From Ophthalmolycus amberensis (lineage: Eukaryota; Chordata; Actinopteri; Perciformes; Zoarcidae), in contig JAFEUB010001428.1 in assembly GCA_024529925.1 (NCBI GenBank), positions 102,001 through 166,000 of the forward strand: DNA of 64,000 nt. The letters are read 5' to 3'. Numbering within the stretch: position 1 is the stretch's first letter; each line of letters begins with the position of its first letter. Below the pieces are notes generated by a model. The model made no database searches. It was not told the DNA's origin and saw only the letters and a list, made by a program, of their open reading frames with translations. This document shows, one piece after another, positions 33,538-46,000 of this stretch. The position numbers and the translations under genes are program-made.

Positions 33538-33595
33538 TGATTTCAACTTCAGTGACCTCCAGTTTGTGTACGATTCCAACGTGACGATTGAAAAT
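33538..33595 (+). CDS. Candidate exon of unknown gene (weak)
   Basis: A strong acceptor (TTTGTTTTTCCCTGCAG, ending 33537) precedes 58 bases that read, after one split-codon base, DFNFSDLQFVYDSNVTIEN. A GTGAGA donor-like site follows at 33596. Third codon positions are 63 percent G or C in an AT-rich setting, and the peptide has a normal composition with one N-glycosylation-type site (NVT). I do not recognise the protein, and no partner exon was found. It could be an alternative or nested exon, or a chance combination of splice-like signals. Confidence 0.2.
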
Positions 33596-35408
33596 GTGAG
33601 ACATGTTGAGATACTTACCACAGGGAGCAGCCCCACTGATCCACTGCGTCTGTCTGTATACATTATTGCATCATATACCATCTGTAGTTCTGATTAAATA
33701 TCACTGAAGGATTACATGAACACCAATATAATGGAGACAACTGGGATAAGATAGGAATGACTGAAGGTTTTCAGACCTTTATTAAATCTATATCTATAAA
33801 ATCTCCACTGTATAGTTCTTCCTTTTCCTGTGCATTCCAGTGTTTTCTCTTTATTGTCCTCTTATCTGCTTACCTCCACTCCGCCCACCATGCAGACGCT
33901 CTTAAAAAACAACCCAGTCAGCGTCTAGCTTTTTAGCAAATCTGTAAAACGTCATGCTTCAACAGATACGCAGCATCAACGATGGAGACCCCATATTTTA
34001 AACATTTAAATGTATTCTGGATCTGTATTATGCTGATTATCATAGACCCGTTGCATGCCTTTGAAAAGCCGCCTACACAATCAAAACCAGACTAAACTGA
34101 AGGAATGATAAAAGAATTTAAATAACAGACTCATGTCATAACCTGGCTTATGGATCCAAGTGGGTTTGGACGTTACATCCAGCCTCTTCAGGCTTCTGAA
34201 CCTCAACTCATAGAAACATTTGTGTTTCAGGTCAAATCACATTATGGCACAGCAACCAGTGCGATGCTAACCTACCTACAAATATACGTCATCCCTGCAG
34301 CTCTCTCGTGGAATATCAGCTGAACATACTATGGACCCACAAATCCCAGTTTAATCACCGAGTACTGCAGCAATTGTTTGAATCTTTTAATTCTTAAAAC
34401 TATTTAAAATGTAACAACTACACTTTGTATCTGAAATAAACTTTTGTTTAAATCTCTGTTAGAATAGTGCTTATTGAAGGAACGAGGAGAATCATCAATA
34501 AAACTGGTGATTCCAAACTTTGTATTCTGTACATAGTGCACAAAATTGACGCTCAGAATTCGGACCTGTAAATAAATGGTGGACGATAAATATGGTGCAA
34601 TAAAAAGAGAATTATTTTGGGCACAGCCTCTGCGGGGCACTTAAATGGAATGAAGCCCTAATTAATGTTATTAATTACAGCTGCTTCACCTGCTAAAGCG
34701 AAAAGGCAGTAAAACACCTCTCCTAGCCGGGTTAATGTCTGCTGGCATCAGAAACACGTATTTTACCGGTTTGAGCAGCAAAGAAAAGTGTTTTCATTCC
34801 AACACATTACTCTTCATTCTCCATTCTGGAGGGAAACACAAGGTCACACAAGGATACCACGGTCCAGCAACACATACGCGCCCCCCCCCCCCCCTCTCCC
34901 TTAATTTCCCTCCTCTTCTTCAAGGGAGGCATCTGCGGCACGGCTCAGTGTACCATGAGATGTTGTGATGTTCACCGCAGAGATAAGAGCAATATCACTC
35001 AAGTCATGTCTGACAGCGGGTTATCGATCGGGAGGCAATTTTATTCCTGCATCAGGAGAAATGAACGGCCTTCTAATTCTCTCTGTGACCAAATCCTATC
35101 GGCCCGGCACATCTTTAATCTGCCGGACGGCAGGCGGATCAGCCGGGGGTCTGAACACAGTCGAGATGTGAACGCGGTGTTTATCGTTATGGCTGCGGGG
35201 CTGATACACTGTATGTCTTTATTCGTTCGTAAATCTCGGTTTTACGAGGTGAGCCACTGTGACATACACTGTTACATACCGTACATTTAACGGTGTCATG
35301 TGAAGCATTTTTCGGGTTTTCATATTCCATTTTGGACTTCCACAATTATGTTTTGCTTAAATTCAAGTTATTTTCCACAAGACTTTTGCTGATTTAGACT
35401 TTTGTGAA
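33596..35408. other. Intron 1, no gene; poly-C at 34881-34894
   Basis: 34985-35180 has balanced composition and no repeat character. Otherwise nothing was recognised. Confidence 0.35.
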
Positions 35409-36065
35409 TTGACCCTTCACTAAGTCCCGCCCCTCGAACTCAGACTGGCCAATCATAGCGTCGCATCGTCCAGCTCTGATCAGGGTCTGACAATAATCTG
35501 GCTCAGATTGTCTTCATGTTCAGGCTGGTTTAGTTGTGTAATACTGATACTTGTTACCCAGAGAGGTTCGAAGGAGATATACGTTTCTAAAACATTACAT
35601 TTTTACGTAAGAACCTGTGGAGCTAACAGTAGCGTATGTTAGGGCATCATTAACTAGCGTTAGCACCTACTAGCTACTGAAGGTATACTGAATGTAAACA
35701 CATGCTGCTTTTGCTTTTTAATGATTGTAACAGTGAATAAAGAGGAACAGAGTTGTTCCTTAACTTCATTGTCTTGATCTCCAGGTGATGTGATGGTTCA
35801 GTTTAACTCTGAGGTTTGTAGCTTTGGCTTCTAACTTTTAACATGTTTTCAGAGCTGAGTTAGTTTGAAATCCTGAATATAAATCCTTCAAACACATTTT
35901 GTAGAGCCTTCTGTCTTCCTCTTTTTCAATTCACTTTTTAGTTTTTTAAAAGTTCGATAATATTTATCCAGAGAGTGCAGTTAGTGACAGTGTGGGCTCC
36001 ATGGGAACGTAGCTCTGACAGCTTGACGGAGTAGCAGCAAGGGGGGGGGCTTAGTCAAGGGTCAA
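35409..36065. mobile_element. Non-autonomous DNA element with terminal inverted repeats
   Basis: Left end TTGACCCTTCACTAAGTCC (35409-35427) and right end GGGCTTAGTCAAGGGTCAA (36047-36065) are inverted copies matching at 17 of 19 positions. The interior is about 620 bp, non-coding, with words such as GGCCAATCATAGCG and CTAACAGTAGCG. No clear target-site duplication is visible, so the superfamily is not assigned. Confidence 0.65.
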
Positions 36066-37806
36066 TCGAGTGACATCAGTTGAATATAAAACATAGATCT
36101 TGTTTAAACAACCTCAGCACATCCAAGTGCTGCTCCGCGATGAACTGTCCAGTTCATGTCAAGTCAAACCTCGGGCCTAATAAACGGCCTTTCTTCGTCC
36201 TTTTGTGAGGGCAAGAATAGCCGACATCCTCAACAGAGACGGGGCGTCTGCCACTGGTTGTTGAAAGAAGGCATGTCTGACACTCGCAGCTGGTTAAGAC
36301 AGCTTTAACAATTATGACGGCAGTGTTGTTGTTGTGTTGCTGATGCCTGCAAGCTGATAAAACACACTGATGCAGTAACCTGCCTGCAGGTGGTCTCCAT
36401 GCTGACAGCAGATTACAGCCTCTATGTTGATGATTTTGGGGTGAATTGTCGGGGGGTTTAGATCATTTTTCCAGCTTGGACTGGTCATCCGTTCAGTATA
36501 CAAAAAGCTCAAAGCTCAGCTTAAGACTTTTGGAACCCACTTGGCTTTTTATGGTATCACAAAATACATCGCCAACCCTGATCTATCCCGTCCTGTCACC
36601 CTGGCTTACCTGCTCTATATATCGCCCCAAAATGCTGTGTTTATATTTGTGCGTGAATGCGTGCGTCACCGAGATTTCTCCGTTGAGGTGTCAAGACGCC
36701 AGAGGATTTATAACACCTACAGAATGAAAAAACAGGAGCTGGTCAGGAAGTAGCTGTGAGCTTTATTCATGCGGAATGTTTTGGCTTGGACATCCCTCTC
36801 ATGTTCACACATATTCTGTCCTTTGTGAACCGTACTATATATTTCCTGCTAATTAGCGGCGTTTAGATTAACACGGGTCCTCGTCCTTCCTCTTTAACAG
36901 TCAGCTGAATGACTCTACACATGAAACAAAGATCTGCATACACAGTACAACCTTTGCTTTGGAAGACTGTCCTTGTGCTTCCTTCATAACAAATCTCATC
37001 CTGCTGGATCCCCTGTGTAGTTCATTTACAGCTCTGTGATTCTGCAGCGATTCGGAGCTGGTGGAGTGACTGGGTGAGGTGAACAGTGAGAGTAGAGGCC
37101 AACAATGAGGGAGGTACAGAGGCAAAGCCAAGAGATGATCAATGCTGGGACCCACGAGAGATTCCTGCCTGTAAAACGATGTTTTTCAGCCAGGATCACA
37201 ACTGCAACTGAGTATTTTCACAGTTATTGACCAGGGCAATGAAACTCAATATATATTCAATAAAATAAAGGTTAGAAAACATTACACCCACATTTTGTGC
37301 TCAAATGTAATACTTTAAAGTTGTAAGTTTCTTTAGATATCTATTAGTTGCTTTTCCAAATATTTATCACCTACTTTTCAAAATCCACTTCCACAAATTA
37401 GACCCACAGCACTTATTTAAAAACAAACATGTCTCTTTAAAAGCTGCTTTGCCTGCTTTTACTGCCGTTATTTCCTTCATTCAAAACACTGGTGAAGAAC
37501 ACCAGGAGCGAAAGCTGGGACCTGAGCTCCAAGTGTGCAGAGCCTAAACGGTCAAAATGTCTGGGGGTGTTCCATCTGTAATCTGCGTTTGTCGCCGACT
37601 CTGGCTGCTTAAAGTTGAGATAGGCAGTCCATTATGTTTGGGACATGTTTGTATAGCAGCAGAGCTAATCCTTTAGCAGCAGCGCTAATCATTTAACAGC
37701 AGCGCTGAGCCATAGAAGTGCATCTGATATTACCGTGCTACAGTCTTACAATCTTACTGCAAAGGCAAGTAATACACATTTTAATCGCACGCCCCCTCAG
37801 ACACAC
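36066..37806. other. Intron 1, nothing recognised
   Basis: No supported feature. Several short open frames are unsupported. Confidence 0.4.
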
Positions 37807-37850
37807 ACATTTGTGCGATTCTTACCCGAGGGTAGGAATCGCACAAATGT
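37807..37850. repeat. 21-bp near-perfect palindrome (hairpin)
   Basis: The left arm ACATTTGTGCGATTCTTACC+C (37807-37827) and right arm (37830-37850) are inverted complements with one T/C difference and a 2-base centre. As RNA the odd pair becomes a G-U wobble, giving a continuous 21-bp stem. The loop is too short for a normal microRNA precursor, and there is no T-run for a terminator-like function. Confidence 0.85.
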
Positions 37851-38614
37851 TTTAGCTGGTAGGGGAAGGTGTTAATTTGACGATTCTGTCAAAAAGATCA
37901 GAAAGCAAACTGGGTTTAACAGGAGCAGCTCAGTTTGTAGGAAACTGGAGCCATGCAGGCACTTTATCGTAGGAATATGGCAGGTATCAGTGGAGTGGCG
38001 ACGGACCAATGAGACTTGGTGTGAGGAGAGAATTCCCAGCACTGAGCCTGCCAGGAAGCATGACGTGTGGTGAAACGAGAGGCCTTCTCCATAAAACCAG
38101 TCAGCCGGGTAGGAGGGAAAACCCTGCAAACGCTTTGCTGGTAACCCCAAGATGTGTGAGAGTGCGAGCAGGTGGTGATTGACTGAGGAAAAGGAGGCCG
38201 TCGGAATGACACGGAGTGCTCCTGAAACTGTGAAAAAGCAGCCTCAGTCGAAAGAGCTAAAACCCTGATTGATGGGCTTCACATACGCGAACAAGAACCG
38301 GCGATGCGTCTCATATAAGTGTGGAGGTATTTTTCTACAACATCTATTCTTGAAATCCAACATCAGCTCATCGTAACTTCTTTATGGTTAGGCATTCACA
38401 GCAGAACCGGGAGACAGCAATACGTTCAGGGGGGCTCAACGTAGACCGTATATAAGAAGTGGATCTACCACTGAGCCACAGTCACCCTAGTGACACATTC
38501 ATCCGAGAGTTAGAAGTTCACACGGTCACCGCTTAAACCGAAACACCCGCGATGTCTACGGCTGCAAGCTGTTCATGGTGACTACCACTGGACTGGTTTT
38601 CGGGGGTCGTAGGA
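37851..38614. other. Intron 1, probable interspersed repeat at 38430-38600
   Basis: The stretch with GTATATAAGAAGTGGATCTA and the following conserved-looking GTGACTACCACTGGACTGG has the texture of a common fish repeat adjoining the LINE-type tail below. Its ends are not defined. Confidence 0.3.
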
Positions 38615-38700
38615 CAGAGAATGTTGTACAGATTGTAAAGCCCTCTGAGGCCCATTTGTGATTTGTGATATTGGACTATACAAATTTAATGAAATTGAAA
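38615..38700 (+). mobile_element. Retroelement 3' tail (LINE-type)
   Basis: GATTGTAAAGCCCTCTGAGG, then TTTGTGATTTGTGATATTGG and ACTATACAAATTTAATG followed by GAAATTGAAAATG. This is the characteristic fish LINE 3' UTR end, with the TTTGTGATATTGGGCTATACAAATAAA theme and a short AATTGAA tail repeat (spread here over positions 38650-38700). Confidence 0.7.
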
Positions 38701-38783
38701 ATGGATTCTGTAAAAGGGTCGATAGTTTAGACTCAGAGGGTGGGACTGAGAGAAAAAGTTTCCATCACAAATCCGTCTGCTAC

Positions 38784-38804
38784 TTCAGCACCACGGACAG
38801 CGCC
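38784..38804 (+). promoter_or_regulatory. RE1/NRSE site for REST (NRSF)
   Basis: The 21-base sequence has the left half TTCAGCACC, two spacer bases AC, and the right half GGACAGCGCC. This is the canonical full-length repressor element 1, with no mismatch that I can see to the textbook consensus and with the standard half-site spacing. REST binds RE1 and recruits CoREST/histone deacetylase complexes to silence neuronal genes in non-neuronal cells. Its location, 31 kb inside intron 1 of a Doc2 gene whose product acts in neuronal and endocrine exocytosis, fits that role. Occupancy is inferred and has not been shown. Confidence 0.8.

Positions 38805-41106
<2,302 letters not shown>

Positions 41107-41159
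<53 letters not shown>
41107..41159. repeat. (AC)26 microsatellite
   Basis: 53 bp of pure AC dinucleotide. Confidence 0.97.
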
Positions 41160-41160
<1 letters not shown>

Positions 41161-41933
41161 CATCATGCGGTGCACAATCGAGAAGGCCAGCTCCTCTGAA
41201 AATAGACGTTTATGTTGGATGTCGTTTGACTTCCTCTACTCTCTGTTGCCACGAGTTACCATAAAGTAAAGATTCAGCCGACGGGCGATTCATTCAACAG
41301 GTCCCTCCATCTCAGAAAATAAACACAGAAGACGTCTGCCAGTGGACAAAACATGAGAAGGAATCTAAAAAGGAGAGAGAGAATATTTAATATTCCCAGC
41401 ACATTATTCACGATAAAAACTCTCTCCTGATGCTTGATGTTGCCTTCTGTTCTACCTCTACTGTACCTGTAGGAGCCCTTAGTTGTGGTGACACATATGG
41501 ATCCAGGCAGGTGCTTCACAGTTGATGCTCAGCACTGATCAGACACAAAGATTAAGCGCCGCATCAATCAAGCAGCGCTCCATCACCCAGCCTGGCTGCA
41601 CTGCAGTACGTCTCAGTGCAACACTGGCAGTCTGCGACATACATATTCATACGACATACGTCTTCCTAATGGAGCTCAGCTAGCGTTGCTTTATCATTTG
41701 CAGACCCACAGGCTCGACATTTCCGCGGGTAATGAGAAGTGCATTACTTATTTTGCAGGGGCGGGGCAGGTGATGTATTGTTAACGTCTTGTGACACCAG
41801 AAAGTGTCACAGTGAGATTCATCCGTGCGCAAAATCATTTCTTCTAAAGGTTTGGTGGCGTGTTGCCGAGCTAATCTCTCGCTGCCAGACAATTCGTGAG
41901 AACGGCCGCTGACAAACCGAAGTCCCTCACATA
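41160..41933. other. Intron 1, nothing recognised
   Basis: No supported feature. Confidence 0.4.
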
Positions 41934-42075
41934 AGATAAGATAAGATAATCCTTTATTAGTCCCTCAGTGGGGAAATTACAGGATTACAGCAGCATTGCT
42001 CACAAGTAATAAAATAAAGATAAAAACAAGTAATATAATAACTAAACAGTAAACAGTAGAACAGTAACATGTCCT
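41934..42075 (-). mobile_element. Retroelement 3' end with (ATAAG)n tail
   Basis: ATAAGATAAGATAAGATAAT leads into CCTTTATTAGTCCCTCAGTG, GGGAAATTACAGGATTACAG and CAGCA. Read on the minus strand this is the typical fish retroelement 3' terminus (CTGTAATTTCCCCACTGAGG, then GACTAATAAAGGATTATC) with a short pentamer tail. Only the terminal portion is present. Confidence 0.65.
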
Positions 42076-42319
42076 GGATTCGGACAGGTCGATTACAACC
42101 GTTTATCTTCATGTGTGGGGACGTACGAGGGAACCACATGGGGTTAACGCGCTAATGGTCGACTCAGCAGCTTTCGAAGAGAGCCGGGTGGGAGCTGGAT
42201 TTTCTGGAGGGAGAAAGACCACGAGTCTCGTTCTGGAGCTGTGAACTGGCGGGAGGAGAGCTTCCAGAGTATTTTGATTTTCAAACTTTGAACAGCTTTT
42301 CACAAACTTTAAGAAGTGG

Positions 42320-42366
42320 ATGTTGCCATCTTGGTTTGTGGCCGTCGCCACGAGAGGAAGTACAAC
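42320..42366 (-). mobile_element. Fragment of short interspersed family T2
   Basis: GTTGCCATCTTGGTTTGTGG then CCGTCGCCACGAGAGGAAGT is the inverse of the distal block in the copy at 53040-53110. Only this end is preserved. Confidence 0.55.
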
Positions 42367-42629
42367 CAAACTCTGCATAACACATTTTCCACAGTTCGAT
42401 CAGAAGAGACTTCTTTTAGAGTAAAACAGTAATTCATTACTCGTGCATGATGGCGTTGGTTAACTGAAGAGTGAACGCCCAAAATCAGCTGATAGATGAT
42501 GGAGAGAGAGAGAGAGAGATAAAGAGAGTCTCCTGACTGATCCTCCGCTAAGCTTCATTCGTCTTACGCCGAGCCAGATTTTGTTGAAACTATGTAAATA
42601 TCAATTTTCCAGAGAAGATAGATCCATCT

Positions 42630-43020
42630 GTTGTTGATTTGATTTTCTTATTAGGATCTCTTCTTCCAAGAGTCCATAATAACAACAATAATTACAAACA
42701 GAAACAAACACTTGAAGAAACTAAGACACTTCAAGCCCACAATTAGCCCATAAAACAACATTACAACTATTGATGCCTGTATACAGCAGGGAACCCACCT
42801 TATATACAGTAACCTATACCATCACTACCTACATCTTTCTCTTGTCTCACATACATTACCTTAAGATCAGGATATTTGTTTGAACTATTCCGAGCCATTG
42901 GTGTCAGGTAGATAATTACACCATTGGTGACCCCCTGACCTTTCATACAGCAACCAATCACAGCTCTTCTCTGCAGACGCTGGAGACACTTTAACGCCGA
43001 TGTAGCAAAAAGCAAAGCTC
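42630..43020 (-). mobile_element. Probable retroelement 3' region (minus strand)
   Basis: The left edge TTTTCTTATTAGGATCTCTT resembles the inverted form of retroelement ends with a GGATCCTAATAAA theme. The following 300 bp on the minus strand has a decayed frame including ALKCLQRLQRRAVIGC, the kind of basic segment seen near the C-terminus of LINE polyproteins. Assignment is tentative. Confidence 0.4.
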
Positions 43021-46000
43021 TTAGCTTTGGAGGCTAAGTGTAAAGATTTGGTTGCTCTGCTAAAACCCTTTAATGAAGAAGTTTAAATCCAGCTTTAATC
43101 CAACATCTGGTCATAAAAACAGTAAAATCATCATTACGCTTTTCTCTCCAACTCTATATATGTCACGTGTCATGTTATTTGACGGTTATATACATCATGA
43201 AGGTAAAGCAAAGTGAAGCAGATGCATCTATGAGCTTCATCGCTGGAAAACAATCCATTATTTTTCCTACTCGTCAAACCAAAACGCTATTATTTTCAAA
43301 GGAGAAGAACAAAGAAAGTGCCCCTGCCCCTTTGGCCTGGTTCCCTCATGTTAAGTTGCTCATCAAACATTTCAACATTCAATAGGTGCTGATGTAACAG
43401 CCCGCGGCTCGCACTGAAATGCATCACAGCCGAAATGAAAGGGGGGCCGCTGTCATCCGTCACCGCTACCTGCTGCATCGCTCTGTGAAGTCAGGAGCTA
43501 AATATCCTTCAACGGCATCCAAAGCTGTTGAACTGAAGGGGGGGGGGGGGTTCATTCTGCAATAATATCACATTTTAAAACATTTCATAGCCAGTTGGAG
43601 GAATGTTGAACTCTGCCTCTTCTTGCGTATTACCATCTGCCGAATGCTTGATGGGATTTGATTGCATTCATCTGCAATCGAGGATGGAGAGCGCGGCGGC
43701 TCAGCAGCTCAGCAGCTCAGCATAATGTTGATGTGATGGCATATTTCACCCACTGATGTACATATGAAAATATCCTGCTGTGTTTTATGCAGTCTGGCCT
43801 TTATCACTACCTATAACAGTGACGAGGCGTCTGTGGAACACCAGCATACAATCGGAGAAATAATGAATTCAGCAAACATATATTTTGCTCCGACTACAGA
43901 AGGTGGCAGCCGTAATGTGCTGGTGCGGTGTTGTTTGTTATCGGGAAACTTTTGTCAGCTCTGTCGACAGAATTTCCTATCGCGGATGCAGAAGCACTCG
44001 TCTCCCTGTCTCATCCGCTGGGCTGCAACAGTGAATGTACGGCGGGCTGGAACAGATGACTTCTCCCGGGGGAAGCTGCCAGGCACAACTCCTGATCACC
44101 GCCTCCCTTCATCTTTGCTCCCTCTCCAAAAAATGCAGCGAAAGTTTACCCAATAGCGAAACAGTGTTTCAGCCGTCGCAGCTCGGAACGGAACTTTTAG
44201 TTCCAAAGGGGTGCTGGACTTTCTAGCCGGCCTATGAAGTGGATTAACGCAGTGTGACAACAGTATCATGGAGGTGTTAAACAGGCCACTGTCTTCAAAG
44301 ACACCTTTTGTTCCTGTAAGCCAACAGACAACCTGACAGCTTAATCCTACTGAAGTGAAATGCTGTTGGATGAAAGAGACAGAAGAATGTATCACTACAC
44401 CTTCACTGAACATTGACCACCTGGGGGGCTTCATTCCTCTCTACATGAGACTGTTGAATCAGCAAAGAACAGGCCCATCAGGGTGACCAACATTTACTGG
44501 CTGAAAAATCTACTTTCTTGTTACATTGTCATTATTAAGCTGACGTATAAATCAAAATATATGGTGAATAAAACAATCAACCATATTTTAAGTTCCGGCA
44601 AACAAAAGATTACGTCTGGTGCCAACCTGGCGAACGCTTTTAAAAGTTAGTGTCGGGGGATGTGTACGGTTCCAGAAATAAACAAAAACAGACAATATCT
44701 CAAAATATGCACTTTACATAACAGATATGTTGAATATTAAACCAAGGGGACTCTGTCTCGTCTGCCAAGCTCTTCCTCATCTTCCAATCTTGGCAAAACA
44801 AAAAATGAACCAACTCAACACATCTTCAAACGAACCTAAAACAAAATCAAGAATCTTTGATGACAGCAGACGCAATACACAAAGTAATGAACAGCATTCT
44901 GTGATGCTGCCGGCGGGGTTCACAGTGAGAGCTGCACTGACGCTTTGACTGCACTGATGCAGAATTTGTCTTCCTCCAATAGGCAGTAAGCATGTGCACA
45001 TTTGAGCAAGATGACAGAGCTGCCGTCCATTAAGGAATAACTGTTATTTAACCACCGGCGAATCTATCAGTGATTCCCTGTCGAGCTCATTTGAGCCTTT
45101 AGTTGGTGCAGATTCCTCCCCCATCTCCCCCGGTGCTGCGCCGATCTCACTCATCCTTTCATCCACTCACAGCAGTCCGCTCCTCCCACACAGAGCTGTG
45201 GACGCTTGTTCGGTTCATTTACGGGGCCGGAGGGGCCCAGACTTTGGCGAGACGTCTTTTCTGTAAACTGTAATCTTTCTGTGTGAAAGCCTCAAACCTG
45301 AATTCAGTAATTAACTTTGATGAGAGCCACGGTCACTGGGAGGACGGAGCTGCCACGATGGGAACGGTCCGGAAATGTAAGACAACATTGGAAAAACAAT
45401 ACTTTCTAATCACAGGACACTTAAAGAAAGGTCTTCTGTTCTTCACCTGCGTTTATTTCAAGCTTTTAATCAGTGTGTCACATCAACGGATGCATCACGA
45501 TGAGGGTGAACGTCGATTCGGTTTCCAATCAAAGTGAGATTATGTTGCTCCGATTTATTACAACAGGATTTTCAGGATAGAGTCCCTCTCCTGCTAATGT
45601 ACATCATTACCAGCCTTCATCCAGATCCATAATCAGCTGACCTTTATTCCAAACTAGATACATCGGAGTATTGATGCTGCCAGCTCGCAGCTTCATCAAA
45701 ACAACAGAAAAGCAATTTGAGACAGAGGAGAAAGACAGAGATCGAGTCTCATAGCGTTTGTGAGACAAAGAGGCAGCATTCTCCCACCTAAAGACGCCAT
45801 TCAGTCGTGTAACACGTCTTCCTCCAGTCTGAATTATTACCCATCACACGGCTGTTGGCCTTGTAGACAGGCCAGCCGTGTATCACAATGACCTGTGCTC
45901 CAGCTGCCTCCGCTGTAATACAGATGTGTCTCTTGGGAGAGTCCTAATAACACACACCAGTTCAGTTGGTGTTTCTGTGTCGTCTTCTTCTCGAAGTTTG

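Noticed and set aside
37807..37850. MicroRNA precursor
   Set aside because: The stem is only 21 bp with an almost absent loop, unlike the 22-nt duplex plus terminal loop and lower stem of a pre-miRNA.
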